A DNA stretch of 64,000 nucleotides from Xylaria sp. FL1777 (Eukaryota; Ascomycota; Sordariomycetes; Xylariales; Xylariaceae): contig MU400512.1 in NCBI GenBank assembly GCA_022578965.1, forward strand, positions 124,001 to 188,000. The letters run 5' to 3'. Made by a program: the position numbers and the translations under genes. A model generated the notes under the pieces. The model saw nothing but the letters and a program-made list of their open reading frames with translations, was not told the DNA's origin and did not search any database. This document shows, one piece after another, positions 47,201 to 58,035 of this stretch (position 1 is its first letter; each line of letters starts with the position of its first letter).

Positions 47201-48172
47201 TATCTATAATACTGTAGGTCCATCAACTGGTCCATCTATAAGAGTTGCAATATTGTCAAATCGACTCAACAAACAAAACAAAGAGAGCTCACCAGAAAAA
47301 AAAAAAGCCCCCACCCGCCAACCAATGACGAACCACCCTACGCGCCCATTCCCAAATGTGGAGGAGCTGGCGTTTCATTACCTCCCTTTCTCCCCAGTTC
47401 GGCGATTGTCATCACCATACGAAAGGGTTCTGGTAAGGGAGTCAGGGGAGGAAACCCAGTCACTTCAAGTTCTCGTTTCATGACTGGCTAATGACTAGGC
47501 AGTACAGCACTGGTGCCATCATAGTGTAGCGTGCCGGTATTACGCATACAACTTACCAACCAGCCTCTGTCCCCGCATCTGCCCGTCCGCTGTGCCTCCA
47601 GTTCCCGAGCAGGCCTCCCAATATTGACCATCCACCAATCACAGGCATGGCTGTATCCGTGGTCACCTGAATCTGTGCACGTGCTGCTACTGTGCTGAGC
47701 TTCAAATAATATATGTTAATACCGATATCCGGATTTTCGCCGTACTGTGATGGAATCGCCTTCTGAAGTCGACGCTAAGGCGTGCCCAGAGCTCGCTAAG
47801 TCCTTCAAGTTGAGCTAAATATATTCCATAGCCGCCGGTGCCAGGGTCGGTATCCCTCCGTCTTGTTCCGTTCGTCGCTTGCCGAACAGATTAGACTTGA
47901 ACATAGGCGAGGCATGGACGTCTGCAGATGAGCTCCGCCTGTATTTTCACCGTCACCTATAGTCGAGTTGAAAATTGTCGCAGAAAGAGTCTTTTTGCCT
48001 CGCTTTTGGCACGACAACAACAACAAATATGGCATTGGCTAGTAAAGATCCTTCATCACGCATCATTGCTGTCATATATTATTTGAGTTCTTAACTTATT
48101 TGATTTCATTAACTTCCATTGAGCGGTCCCCGAGGCTCATTGATTTTGCCTTTCACCCCTAGATCTACCGTT
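44243..48172. promoter_or_regulatory. 3.9 kb spacer upstream of the MAP kinase
   Basis: This is the longest spacer between two confirmed genes. It includes a (TA)n tract at 44303..44320, (TAC)8 at 46601..46624, TACGCAGTA at 45850..45858 and 46192..46200, and many TACCTA words from about 45600 to 46270. Long frames at 44967..45452 and 45218..45808 (minus) are repeat-driven and lack domains. It holds the MAP kinase promoter at its left end and the SEC24 3' end at its right. Confidence 0.5.
46601..46624. repeat. (TAC)8 microsatellite
   Basis: Eight perfect TAC units in the spacer between the MAP kinase and SEC24. Confidence 0.95.
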
Positions 48173-51157
48173 CTATTGCACAACCTGTGATTGCGACGTT
48201 TAGTATCTGCATTCCCTGATGTTGACAGGATGGCTCAACTTACCTTTTCTCTTAGAGTACCCATCCATTGGGCAAGGCTCATGGCTTGATCTGCACGATC
48301 CTCCACTAGCAATGTCTGTGCCCACAGCTTCAGGCTTGGTTCACCATCTTCCCGGACAATATACAGATGAGGCACAGTGACACTACCAACACCCCGAGAC
48401 AGGTGATCTCTGCTCTTCTGGATCACCGCGCGCACCCGCTCGTTGAAGTCGTTGTCTAGCTCGGGTATCGTACCCTTACCAACCCGGAGTTGAGACCGAT
48501 CTTGAACTCCGAAGACGTCTGCTAGCAACTGTGGGACCGCATCCCGTCCAATCCAGATAAATTGTGTCTGGCCGTCGTCAATGAGATATAACCCGTAAGA
48601 AACAAACCGTTCCGAGGACAGATTCAAAGGCGGTGGTAGCACAATCTGACTCGTCTCCGGATCGGGCACACCGGCGTTGTCAGGCATATCATGCAGCGAG
48701 TATAGCCGGGGGTATATGTACTGGATGAGGAGTGGTAGAGGTAGTGTGGAAAGCAGGCATAGAGCTGCCGATCTGAGATCCGACGGGATCTGTGCAGAAC
48801 GTCGTAGGCCGACGTTCTTTATCAAACCTAGGAATAGCACAGGTAAACCGCGCAGGTTTGCAGGGAATTGTAGGCCACCGCCACCCATGCTCCCCCCACC
48901 GAGTTCCTTTTTGAAAGTTTGCAGGAGCTCGATGATCTTGCTTAACAGAGCATCTCTCGCAGCGTCGAGGCCGCTACCCAGAGCCCTCTCTACTGCTTTG
49001 TGACTGAAATAGGTAGTAATAGCAGACTGGTCTGCAGAAGCGTATATGTCTGCCAGATTAGTAGTAGTGGGAAGTGAAAGAGTCATGACACGAATACGCC
49101 GCTCTCCATTACACGTTGTGTACAAAACACCGGCCTGTAAACAGATGAATTGTTTTTGTAAACTCTCGTCGATAGCCACTTCAACCACATAGCACTGGTC
49201 GCGAGGAAAAGCCGGAAACGCACAAAGGTCTGAAGACCTGTTGAAGAAGTTGCCGTAGAACGTACTCATGCGCAGGCCGGTCGAGGCGCGGACTCTAAGA
49301 ACCGCCTCTAGACCGATCTCCGAAGATAAGTAGTCACTAAACTCGGAAGCAAATTTGATGGCATCCTCAGCTCGACCAGCATTAAAACCGGGATAGAACC
49401 ACGTTTGGCCGCCAGTATACCGAGGGAGGTTACTTAGCGAGGCAACGTCTTGGTATTGCGAAGAAAAGAGAAACATATCGATGGACACTTGATTTTTCGA
49501 ACACTCAACAGCGAAGGACTTATAAAAGCTGTTGGCGGTTTGCAGGAGACCGCTCTCTTTGGACGTGCCGAGAAGCTTCTTGTCCTCTCGCATTTCCAAC
49601 TTTCCAGTTCCCATATTGGGAAGAGACGCGGTCAAAGCAACGATCTTTCCTCCTAGGGGGGAGATCAATTGATGACCAGCTCTGAGCGCCGATCCTAGAC
49701 AAGAGCCGTTATTCTGATTGTTTTGGAACATCTCAGGCAATTTGCTCAGGAAATTCTCTATGCTCTGCCGACTTTCAGTCAGAGGAACTAAAAGGTCATG
49801 AGGCATCGGTAGAAAAGGTTCTTCGAGATCGCTCACGACCAACATACTCGTCTCCCCATTCTCATCATCATCTTTGGGGATGGAGAAGTAGTGCAGGCTG
49901 GAGTCGAAAGCGATAAATCCTAGGCGAGTCCGGTGATCGGCATTCGGTATCCTACTCAAACTATCGAGAATAGTTCGCGCACTCGTAGCAAGGAGGCCAG
50001 TTGATACAGCAGCGTAGCTCACGTCGAAGAGGAAGAGATAGACAAGGGGTTGGGGAGGGCGGACCATGTACTCCTGAGGAGCCACAAATTCAACCACAGA
50101 GTGATTTAGCTCGTATCGGTCCCAACGGTTGACACTCTTCTGTGTGGCAGCATCCCAGTCGAACGCTTGTGGTACGTCATTGGTGAGGTTACACATGTTG
50201 CATCTCCAACGATGTCCCTGGTCTAAGAAGGTCACATAAGGATTGATGTATGTCCTGCATCTCCGGCAGCGCGCAATGACTTGATCCTGAACGACAGGCA
50301 CGGAATCGTCGATATCATGAAGAGAAGCATACGGCTGAATAACGAGAGCAAAGGGAAGCTTGGACTTCTTCAACAAGGAGTGTGTAGTGGGAACTGCGTT
50401 CAGGGTGGATCGGATGTATTTGGGCGGGCAGTTCGCATGTGGTGATTGGGTGACGCTGGCCTTGGAACGGCTGTCAGTTTAAACTCAGTCACAGAAGCAG
50501 AAGATCACAGACACATACATTAGGAGGTAGAATACAATCGGGCGGGGGCAGGTCCAACTCGGAGACATTGAAGGGCTGGTTCAGCAGATCCGTCGGGTAG
50601 AGCTGGTTTAGAGCCAGACGAGGCGGTTGTTGGGCCGGCTGCTGCTGTTGCTGCTGTGGAACGGGAGATTGCTGGGGGCCTCCCATGTTCAAGCCTGCCA
50701 TGTTCTGTGTGATAGGACCCAGCCCGCCGCCAACAGCACCTGAATAGTAGGAGGGGGAGGGGGCTTGGTACCCGGGGCCTGGGGGTTGCGCAGAAGCGCC
50801 GAGCTGCTGAGCGTCGTAAGGCGTGGGCGCGGGGGCGCCGTAGCCTCCTTGGTCATACCCTTGCGCAGGATAGCCGCCATAGCCGGGAGCAGGCTGCGGT
50901 GCGCCGGCGAAAGCTGGAGCGCCAGGCATCGGCGGCATGCCCCCAGCCGTCGGCGTGCCAGTAGCACCGGCATTGGCCCCGCTCCCGAACTCGAAGGCCT
51001 GGGTGGCATAGCCTCTCTTCTTCTTCTTGCCGCCGTCGGCGTGGCCAGACGGCGGAGGCGGCGGCGATGCCTGGCCCTCGTAGCCACCACCGTAGGGCGC
51101 TTCGTGGGGATGTTGTGGCGGGGGGTACTGGCCCTGTCCATCGTTGGGTGCAGCCAT
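48173..51157 (-). CDS. SEC24: COPII coat subunit Sec24
   Basis: Seen: exons 51157..50519, 50460..48244 and 48184..48173, about 955 residues. The first 210 residues are rich in Pro, Gly, Gln and Ala. The zinc finger C-R-R-C...C-N-M-C is at about 277-302, the trunk follows ([10 protein letters not shown]), then the helical part, and a gelsolin-like domain ends near the C-terminus. Intron 1 (50518..50461) uses a CCAAG acceptor chosen by frame and by the [12 protein letters not shown] block. The last exon is only 12 nt and encodes V-V-Q-stop; the frame would otherwise end V-S at a TGA inside a perfect GTAAGT donor, with an ATACTAAAC branch and CACAG acceptor downstream. Known: Sec24 selects cargo at ER exit sites with Sec23. 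The call is secure; the tiny exon is the less certain part. Confidence 0.95.
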
Positions 51158-53597
51158 CTCGGCGGCTGCGCAAAGGACTGCAGATGGAAACCCGATCGTG
51201 TGCGGCCAGTCAAGGGCGGACGACGACAATTGCCAATGCGACGGTGCAGAGAAAGAGAGCGCGGGGGCTGGGTGGTGGGCGCTGGCTTGCGAATGACCAA
51301 ATATAACCCGGGTGATGGGCGCAGGATTTGGCTCGAGGCCACGTTTTTGGAATCGGCGGTGACAGGCGGCGGCGAAAGGACCCTCTACCGTGAACCCAGG
51401 GAGACGTGAGAGCGTGACAAGGAAAGAGTCCGGCGGTGCGTGTCTCAAACAACCATCGTAGAGTCAGCAGGGTAGGTGGACAGGGGATGTAGTCGAGTCG
51501 ACGTGTCTTTCTGTCGAGATGCAGCGTTCTTGTTGCCTGTCACTGGTGGTTAGGTGCTATGTAGGTTGGTTGAGGTAGGTACCTTGGTATATGAAATCCA
51601 TGGGTCTTGTCTCTCCACAAATCGGGCATAGCGCTGTTAGATACCTAGGTCAAGCTTCGAACTCAGCTACCCTACCCCATCTTCGGTCACGTGCTGGAAG
51701 CAATAAGAATAAGACTAACTTACATGTGCCTACCTAATGTACGCTGGTACTGTTTACCTGAGTACCTACCCAGATAGAGAGAAATTTAACTTCGTACATA
51801 CACGGTATTACTATTTATATTACTTTCTAGATGATCTAGATACATGGTTCCATTCCCCTGTTATGATACCTACCTACCTAGTTAGGTCATACTCTTCTAT
51901 TACAAGTCTAGCAGAATACAAGCCACCCCTCATTTCAAAGCATGTCGGCTCGCTAGCTATCCACCTATACCTAGACCAGCTCTACTTATAAATTTTCGTT
52001 CAATTGGTTGTTCACTATATTTGAAAATAGAGAACACAACTCAGTGATACTTGACTCAATTGGTGTTGATGACATTGCCCCAGGCCCTCCTGGAGGGGAC
52101 GCAGACAATTGTTATACGCAGTGATCCTGTTTCCGTGGATCAGAGCTGGTCTCATTTTCAGCTCGACATGACAGTTTATTTAATCATCTAAATTATAGAC
52201 TCTTCTCCCTACAACAATATCTTCCACGAATCTTAGCGTTGAATCTACCAAATAGACCAGGGTCTCACAGAACTCTATCTCATCCATTCGCTTTCAATAA
52301 GTCATTTGATGTCAGAAAATATACAGTAATCTTGATCTAAAATCTATCAAGATAGTTTAGACCCTTTGCCAAATCCATATGAAAAGGAGAGCAGCAATTG
52401 TAAACCCTCTATTGCTTTATTCTTTATATGTATACCTACTTCGTACTAGGGCCTCCCTCGTATTAATAACTCCCTAGTAGTTACTTCAGCGAGTACTTTA
52501 ACTAGAATTACAGTACTGTTGTTGTAGCTACACTAAATTCTTACCTTATATCACATTATTTCTCTTATACTAGGTAATGTAATTGATGACTGAAACCCCT
52601 GTTGCCGTTTATACGTTTATACTACCGCAGGTTCTCTTATCCGACCCTTGAAGTACCTTGAAAGGAGTGAACCACCCCTCTTCCCAAAGAGGGAAAGCCG
52701 ATGGGGGCCGATCTGGGTCTAACCATACGTAATCCTCCCATCAAAGGTTAATTCAACTCAGAGGCATCATCACATGTGCAGTAAGTAAGTATTAAGTAAG
52801 TATATAATCACACCTAGTAAGACCAAAATGCATTTTATATATAACAACATCAGTCCATGGGTGAACACATAGCAATGAGACCGACCTCTATTTGTTCAGC
52901 TGCTCACAGACCTACTCACAGACCCTATATTCCCCTCGCCTCATTACAACGCTTCAGCTACAGCTAACTTACGGGTATCACGGCTAGGTGGCAGCTACTA
53001 GCTGAGACCGTGCGAAACAATTCAGGTTAACAAATAAGCGATTCATGACCCGGAAATGCTAGTGGTAGCCCCCCTACACACATTCTCGGGAAACACCCGC
53101 ATTGCTGTTTCATGGCAGCAGGTAGTATGCACCTTCCACCCACACGAGTAGGTTAATTAGGTGGTGTTAGTACTCCTGGTACAGTATAATAGCCTACTCG
53201 ATACGGGAGGCAGCCCTATGCGACACTACAGTCCTACAACTACCTACCTACTACTCTCCCCTCTCCTCTTCCCATAACAGAATTACCAGTAGGTAATTTC
53301 TATATACCTATAGGTACCGCCGTCCTTATTCCTGGTAGTGTTTCTGTCTAGTAGTCTAGGTGGTCTAGCTCTACTCTCACTCTCTTCTTATCCTCTTCTT
53401 ATCCTCCTTTCTGCCCAATTTCTTTCTTCCTTTCTCGAAGCCAAAGAAAGGAAGCATACCTCATTCTGTCTTTTGCGCATCGCGACTCTCCCTCCCAGAC
53501 CACCAAGATTTACTTCAACGCCGCCTAGACTACCTAAATAAATCGCATTATCATTGCTAGCCCTTCAGAAGAATTTACCTCGACGATAGTTGCAGTC
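51158..53597. other. Spacer between SEC24 and a small membrane-protein gene
   Basis: The first 300 nt are the SEC24 leader; its frame stays open upstream to about 51448 but contains no earlier ATG. Beyond that the DNA is AT-rich with TACCTA words near 51745-51770, 51870-51885 and 53240-53320. No gene was recognised. CT-rich DNA at 53350-53520 suggests the leader of the next gene. Confidence 0.5.
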
Positions 53598-54035
53598 ATG
53601 GCCCGTTCGATCCTCAGGTGCGTATCGTATAGCTGCCATCAACCACGGTTGCGCCACATTTGCGCAACTTTGCGCTATACAGCCAACCAAAACCCAATTC
53701 CTTCGAGCAACATCCTTCCCGCCGCCCCCAACCTAGCTAATCCGATTTTTATTCCTATCAACAGTCAGATCGTCCCTCTACTAATCCTGCTCCTCGTTGT
53801 GGCCGGCATCGGCTTTGTGTGCTACCAGGTTTACGTCGGCGCCACCAAAATCCGCAAAAATGCCGAGAGCAGCTTCGCCTCGCACAACGTCGTCTTCACC
53901 AAGGACGGCGTCAAGGTCGGCGTGAAGCACGTCGAGAACGAGCGCTACGTCGACGCCACCCAGTCGTGGGTTGTCAAGGCCTGGAACGCGGGCTCCAGCT
54001 CGAACAGCAACCAGGCTGCTGCGAAGAGGAGATGA
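53598..54035 (+). CDS. Small single-pass membrane protein, conserved in fungi
   Basis: Seen: preferred model has exons 53598..53617 and 53765..54035, 96 residues. The intron 53618..53764 (GTGCGT donor, CAACAG acceptor) is 147 nt, has no in-frame stop and keeps frame, so unspliced mRNA would give a 145-residue form. The spliced protein begins M-A-R-S-I-L-S-Q-I-V-P-L and goes straight into one hydrophobic helix (L-L-I-L-L-L-V-V-A-G-I-G-F-V). A basic patch and a soluble tail with N-V-V-F-T-K-D-G-V-K-V-G-V-K and Q-S-W-V-V-K-A-W-N follow. I recognise the type as a small conserved fungal protein but can name no function. The extra 49 residues of the unspliced form look unlike the rest, which supports splicing. 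Confidence 0.72.
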   Translation: MARSILRCVSYSCHQPRLRHICATLRYTANQNPIPSSNILPAAPNLANPIFIPINSQIVPLLILLLVVAGIGFVCYQVYVGATKIRKNAESSFASHNVVFTKDGVKVGVKHVENERYVDATQSWVVKAWNAGSSSNSNQAAAKRR

Positions 54036-55940
54036 GGATGGAAAGCCAAGAGAACAATGCGCTGTTGAGGAACGAGTGCGGGATTAAAAAAAAAACGATG
54101 AGTACCATGATCCGCTTAGGCGAGACGGTTAGAGTTCGAATCTTCTTGCGTCCTCTCGAATAGCCGGTTTCGATTGCCTTGGGTCATTTCTACAACAATT
54201 CCCAGCGCCCTAACATAACCATTCTCTTTTCTCGTATTATACTAGGGAGACCAGGGCAGGCGTCAATAAGACTGGTTGCACCATATGCCGTCGGAGCGAG
54301 CGACCAACTTCTTAGGCAGGATTCTTAAGGACAGGCGTTGGGCGGATTGTCACCTTTTCTTAGGTACTATATCGGAAACATGCATTTCGCAAGCAGGTTG
54401 GTTGGGCCAGCTTTCCGATCTCACCTTTGGACTAGCTCCATCTACTAATAATCGAAGATGCTCAATGCGCAGCAGTATCAAGCACCGGGAAGAAAGAATA
54501 AGAAGTGAATCTTGTGTCATGGGCCTTCTCTAGCACGCTAAAAGGACACACGGCGTGGTCTTCCTAATCCAGTAGTTCTCGTTCGATGTATATATTTTTA
54601 ATGCTGTAGGTACATAACGGCTACATCTTACTACCTCGGCTCTAGTTGCGTCTGGAGATATCATAGAGGCTCTGATGAACTACCGCTTTATAACAAGAGC
54701 TGCTGTGAGGGCTTGGAACTGAGAACTTGACTCTATTCAGATGCCAAGACCCATGCCTCCTTTCCTGGCTTGTGTCAGGCTTGGCGGCTGTCCTTGAATC
54801 TATCTATATACAATTGGTCCGCCAATATGTCCCAGATAAGCGAGGGCTGGATAGTTTCACTTCTGAATACGAGAGACAGTCTCAATAGACCTCAGTTCAG
54901 CGTAGTACGGTCCAAGTGTCTCACCGAATTACGCATTTGGGTATCGTACAAGGTGTTCAGCGCGTTCAGCGCGTGTAACACGCTTCGTGATGTCCGCTTT
55001 TCCTTCCGTTCATTTGCCGTATTTGGAGAGCTGTATAATAACTTCTTCGACCGACACCTTGTTCTTCGCAAATTTCAAATCCCGACGTGGTTTTATTATC
55101 TGATTATTAGATGACTAGTCCTCTGCGTGAAGTTGTACATATACTAAGCATCCTCGACTCTCGTTCGCCTCTGTACCGAACATTACTAATAAGAGGCAAT
55201 AACATAGTTGAACTTCTTCACTTGACTTGAGTTGATTTGATCTATACGTGTGACAACGGCTTTGAAGTTGCTTAGAGGTTAGTTGACTATGCAGAAATTC
55301 CCTATCCTGTGTGATGCGTACATAGATATATATGCCCCTATATTTCCTCCAATTTCCAATTATCTCCCGATGATAAAGTGCTGAGTTCTCTTGTAACCCT
55401 TTTGAATCCTCTTCGCTCCTGGCGAAGATTAAATCGATATGAAGTACCTGATAACTAAGTATTTAGAGTCTCCCCTCTCACAGGATGCGAACAATCCAGT
55501 AGTTCCTTTTCTTTCGTTTTTTTTTGGTTGCCCTTTACTTTTCTTCCCGCAAATGCTCACCCTAGGTTCAGTTCTAGGCTGGTGATTTGACCAAGTATAT
55601 GAGGTCGCTTGTCCTATTAGCAATTGACGCCTTGCCCCGGCAAATAAATGGTGTTGGAATTAAAAGGGGTTTGTTGGTTTGGCAGTACGAAGGAGCGTGG
55701 GACTTGGGATAGTAGGTGTCCAGCCCCATATTTGCCTCCTGATTTAGGCCGGGTCGGTGTCAACGGATACTCCATCTGTTATTGCCATTGACTGACCAGA
55801 TGGTTAGCTTACCGTATTCAATATCAACCGCCTGAGCTCGTGGATATTAATTCTTAGACACCAACTATGATGATTTCATCTATAGCGTAGCTGGAGTCAG
55901 GCCAGCCCCATACATAGTCGGTCGATACTTATCCCTCGCC
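54036..55940. other. Convergent spacer before the transcription factor
   Basis: No supportable gene in 1.9 kb. The frames at 54276..54533 and 54770..55114 have no domain, and the second would need a non-ATG start. No repeats of note were found. Confidence 0.5.
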
Positions 55941-58035
55941 TCATATCTTAAGCCATCTCTGAGCGGCGCGTTGCACGCCATGATCCGTAGCATTCATGGT
56001 TAATTTCTCGATCAGTTCAGCCTTTCCCTGGTCGGTCTTCAGCTTTTGCATCGCCTCCCACTGCTGATGCGGGTTCAGGGTGTGACCAGGGCTGGGCGGT
56101 GCTAATCGCGCCGCCACGACTTTCTCGAAGCCGTCCCCGTTTACCGCTGGATGGGCCTTCATGAGGAGGTCACGGCGGATAAGCATAGACGGGACACGCA
56201 TTTGAAGCTGAGATGGAAAATATCAGTAAAATCAAGTATCTCATGGCCCAAGAAAACCTCAACAGGTTCCGTTGGTCAGTAGGGCCACGCAGTGAGACAT
56301 ACCTGAGACATAGCGAGCGCATATCTAACGCCGAGTTCGATCCCGATCTTCCGCAGTCGTCCCAACACCCAGGCTCGCTGCGCATCGGTGGCGTAGTCTT
56401 GGGAGATGACGCACGTCAGTGGCCATGTCACTAGGTAACCCGCGAGCCCCTTGGCGCGGTCTTCTTCCCCGCAGGCGAAGGTGCCGAACTTGGTCTTCAC
56501 GCCGACGTCTTTCCTCTTGAGGTGCCAGCCCAGAAAGTATGGCACAGAGGCGATAATATCTGTGATGGCATCCCGGCACACGCCCGCCGCTGTGGCGTAC
56601 TCGGGCGTCGTGCGGTAGTCGACAGGCGAACAGACCCAGGCTGTGCATCGAACAATGGCCGCATGGAGGATGAGACGTACAGTTCGCGCTGAGTTCGAGA
56701 CACTACCGATCCAAATGTCGTTGTACACGTCGACACGGCCGGGGAATACCTCGGCCTTCGCGTAATCTCCATTCAGCACGCTGTCTTCCCAGGCTACCGT
56801 CCTGTAGTTCCAGTCTTCCGACACACGTTGATTCTGCTGCCACGCGACGACTTCTTGGTCCACCGCTTTCGCCTTGCGAATTATTTCGAGCATCAACTCG
56901 ACGTTTTCCGGTGTCTTAGTAAGTGTGTCTATGAGCTGTGCGATCTGTGCTCGGATCTCGCTTGTCCTGATCATCAGGCCTTGAATCACTACGGCCGTCT
57001 TGCTAAAGACTGTATTGTCGAGCCACCATTCCGCGCCCATAGTTGGAGCCTTCGACGCTGTAAGGCAATAAACTGACTTAATTTGGCATGTCAGCATTCT
57101 TACGTGTGAACAGGTGATGGGTTTTAAGCCTACCATTAATGTTCGGACAGCAATGAATAGCTGTGAGCCAACCTTAGTTCTAGTTTGCTCCCTTCCTCGA
57201 GCCCTTACTAGTTGCACCGCGCCATCAACGTGCGAGCCCCAATTAAACGAGCTGATCTGTTTTGCTGATATGTTCTACTTACGTGTTAGCATTATTCAAT
57301 ATAGATAATTCCGAAAAAGGATTCCACTGTACCTCAAACATCCCTAACAAGAGAACAGCAGCCAAGCTCGCGTCTGATTTCTGTGACTCTCTGTCCTGGA
57401 GCGCTGCGTTGGTTCTAGCGAGAGCCATAGAATACTCAGTTAATGCTCTGTCCCAGATCCTACCTCCTAATCGTCTACGATTATTTAGGAATGTCAAGGC
57501 ACACGCATTGAAGGCATGCTGGATGTGGCTATCTGGGCCCTCTTGTTTGAGGAGCGGGAGAAGAAAGTCCATATGTCCAACAGTACGGCCGTCCTTCGGC
57601 ATCAGGACGAAGTGTGAGATAAAATGGCAACCCGCTTGTTCTTCTATCGAGAAACCGGGCGACGCCACAACTAAGCTCCCTGACACCTTCGCGCTAGTTG
57701 GGACGAGATGATGGGCGCTTGGTATGTCGTTTAGATATGGATCTTGCTTTTCGGCCTTTTGCGCCAAGGCCTTCTTGTTAGCCCTTTGCGCTCTCCGCTC
57801 TGTAGCCTTCGTCTCGTTGCGGAACATTAGATCGAAATCATCCATGTAGCCCGGGCATTGTCGCCGTGACTTGCTGCATTGATTGCATGTAGGCTTCGTC
57901 TCATCACACTAGGCGAGAAGGAATTGTTAGCCCATCTAGGTTTGATAAAATTTCGTTAGCCAAGTAACAACTTGCCTTGATCCTTCTCGTCCTGCACATC
58001 TGACAGCCCCTCGAGGGCTTTCCGCAGTACACCAT
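55941..58035 (-). CDS. Zn(II)2Cys6 fungal transcription factor
   Basis: Seen: probable exons 58035..57976, 57908..57333, 57256..57134, 57076..56303 and 56207..55941, about 599 residues. The binuclear cluster is C-x2-C-x6-C-x6-C-x2-C-x6-C at about residues 11-38, followed by C-P-G-Y. It is split after the third motif residue block by intron 57975..57909, whose donor is GC (AAG|GCAAGT); the nearby GT would give a stop. Intron 57332..57257 has a GCTAAC branch. Intron 57133..57077 is less sure because the frame is open through it; the spliced join gives R-T-L-M-S-V-Y-C-L. The rest is the helical regulatory region usual in this class. Known: such proteins bind DNA at CGG half-sites as dimers. Target genes are unknown and no cluster surrounds it. 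Confidence 0.85.

Noticed and set aside
50765..51409. 214-codon plus-strand frame opposite the SEC24 N-terminus
   Set aside because: Arg/Gly-rich shadow of the Pro/Ala/Gln-rich coding strand.
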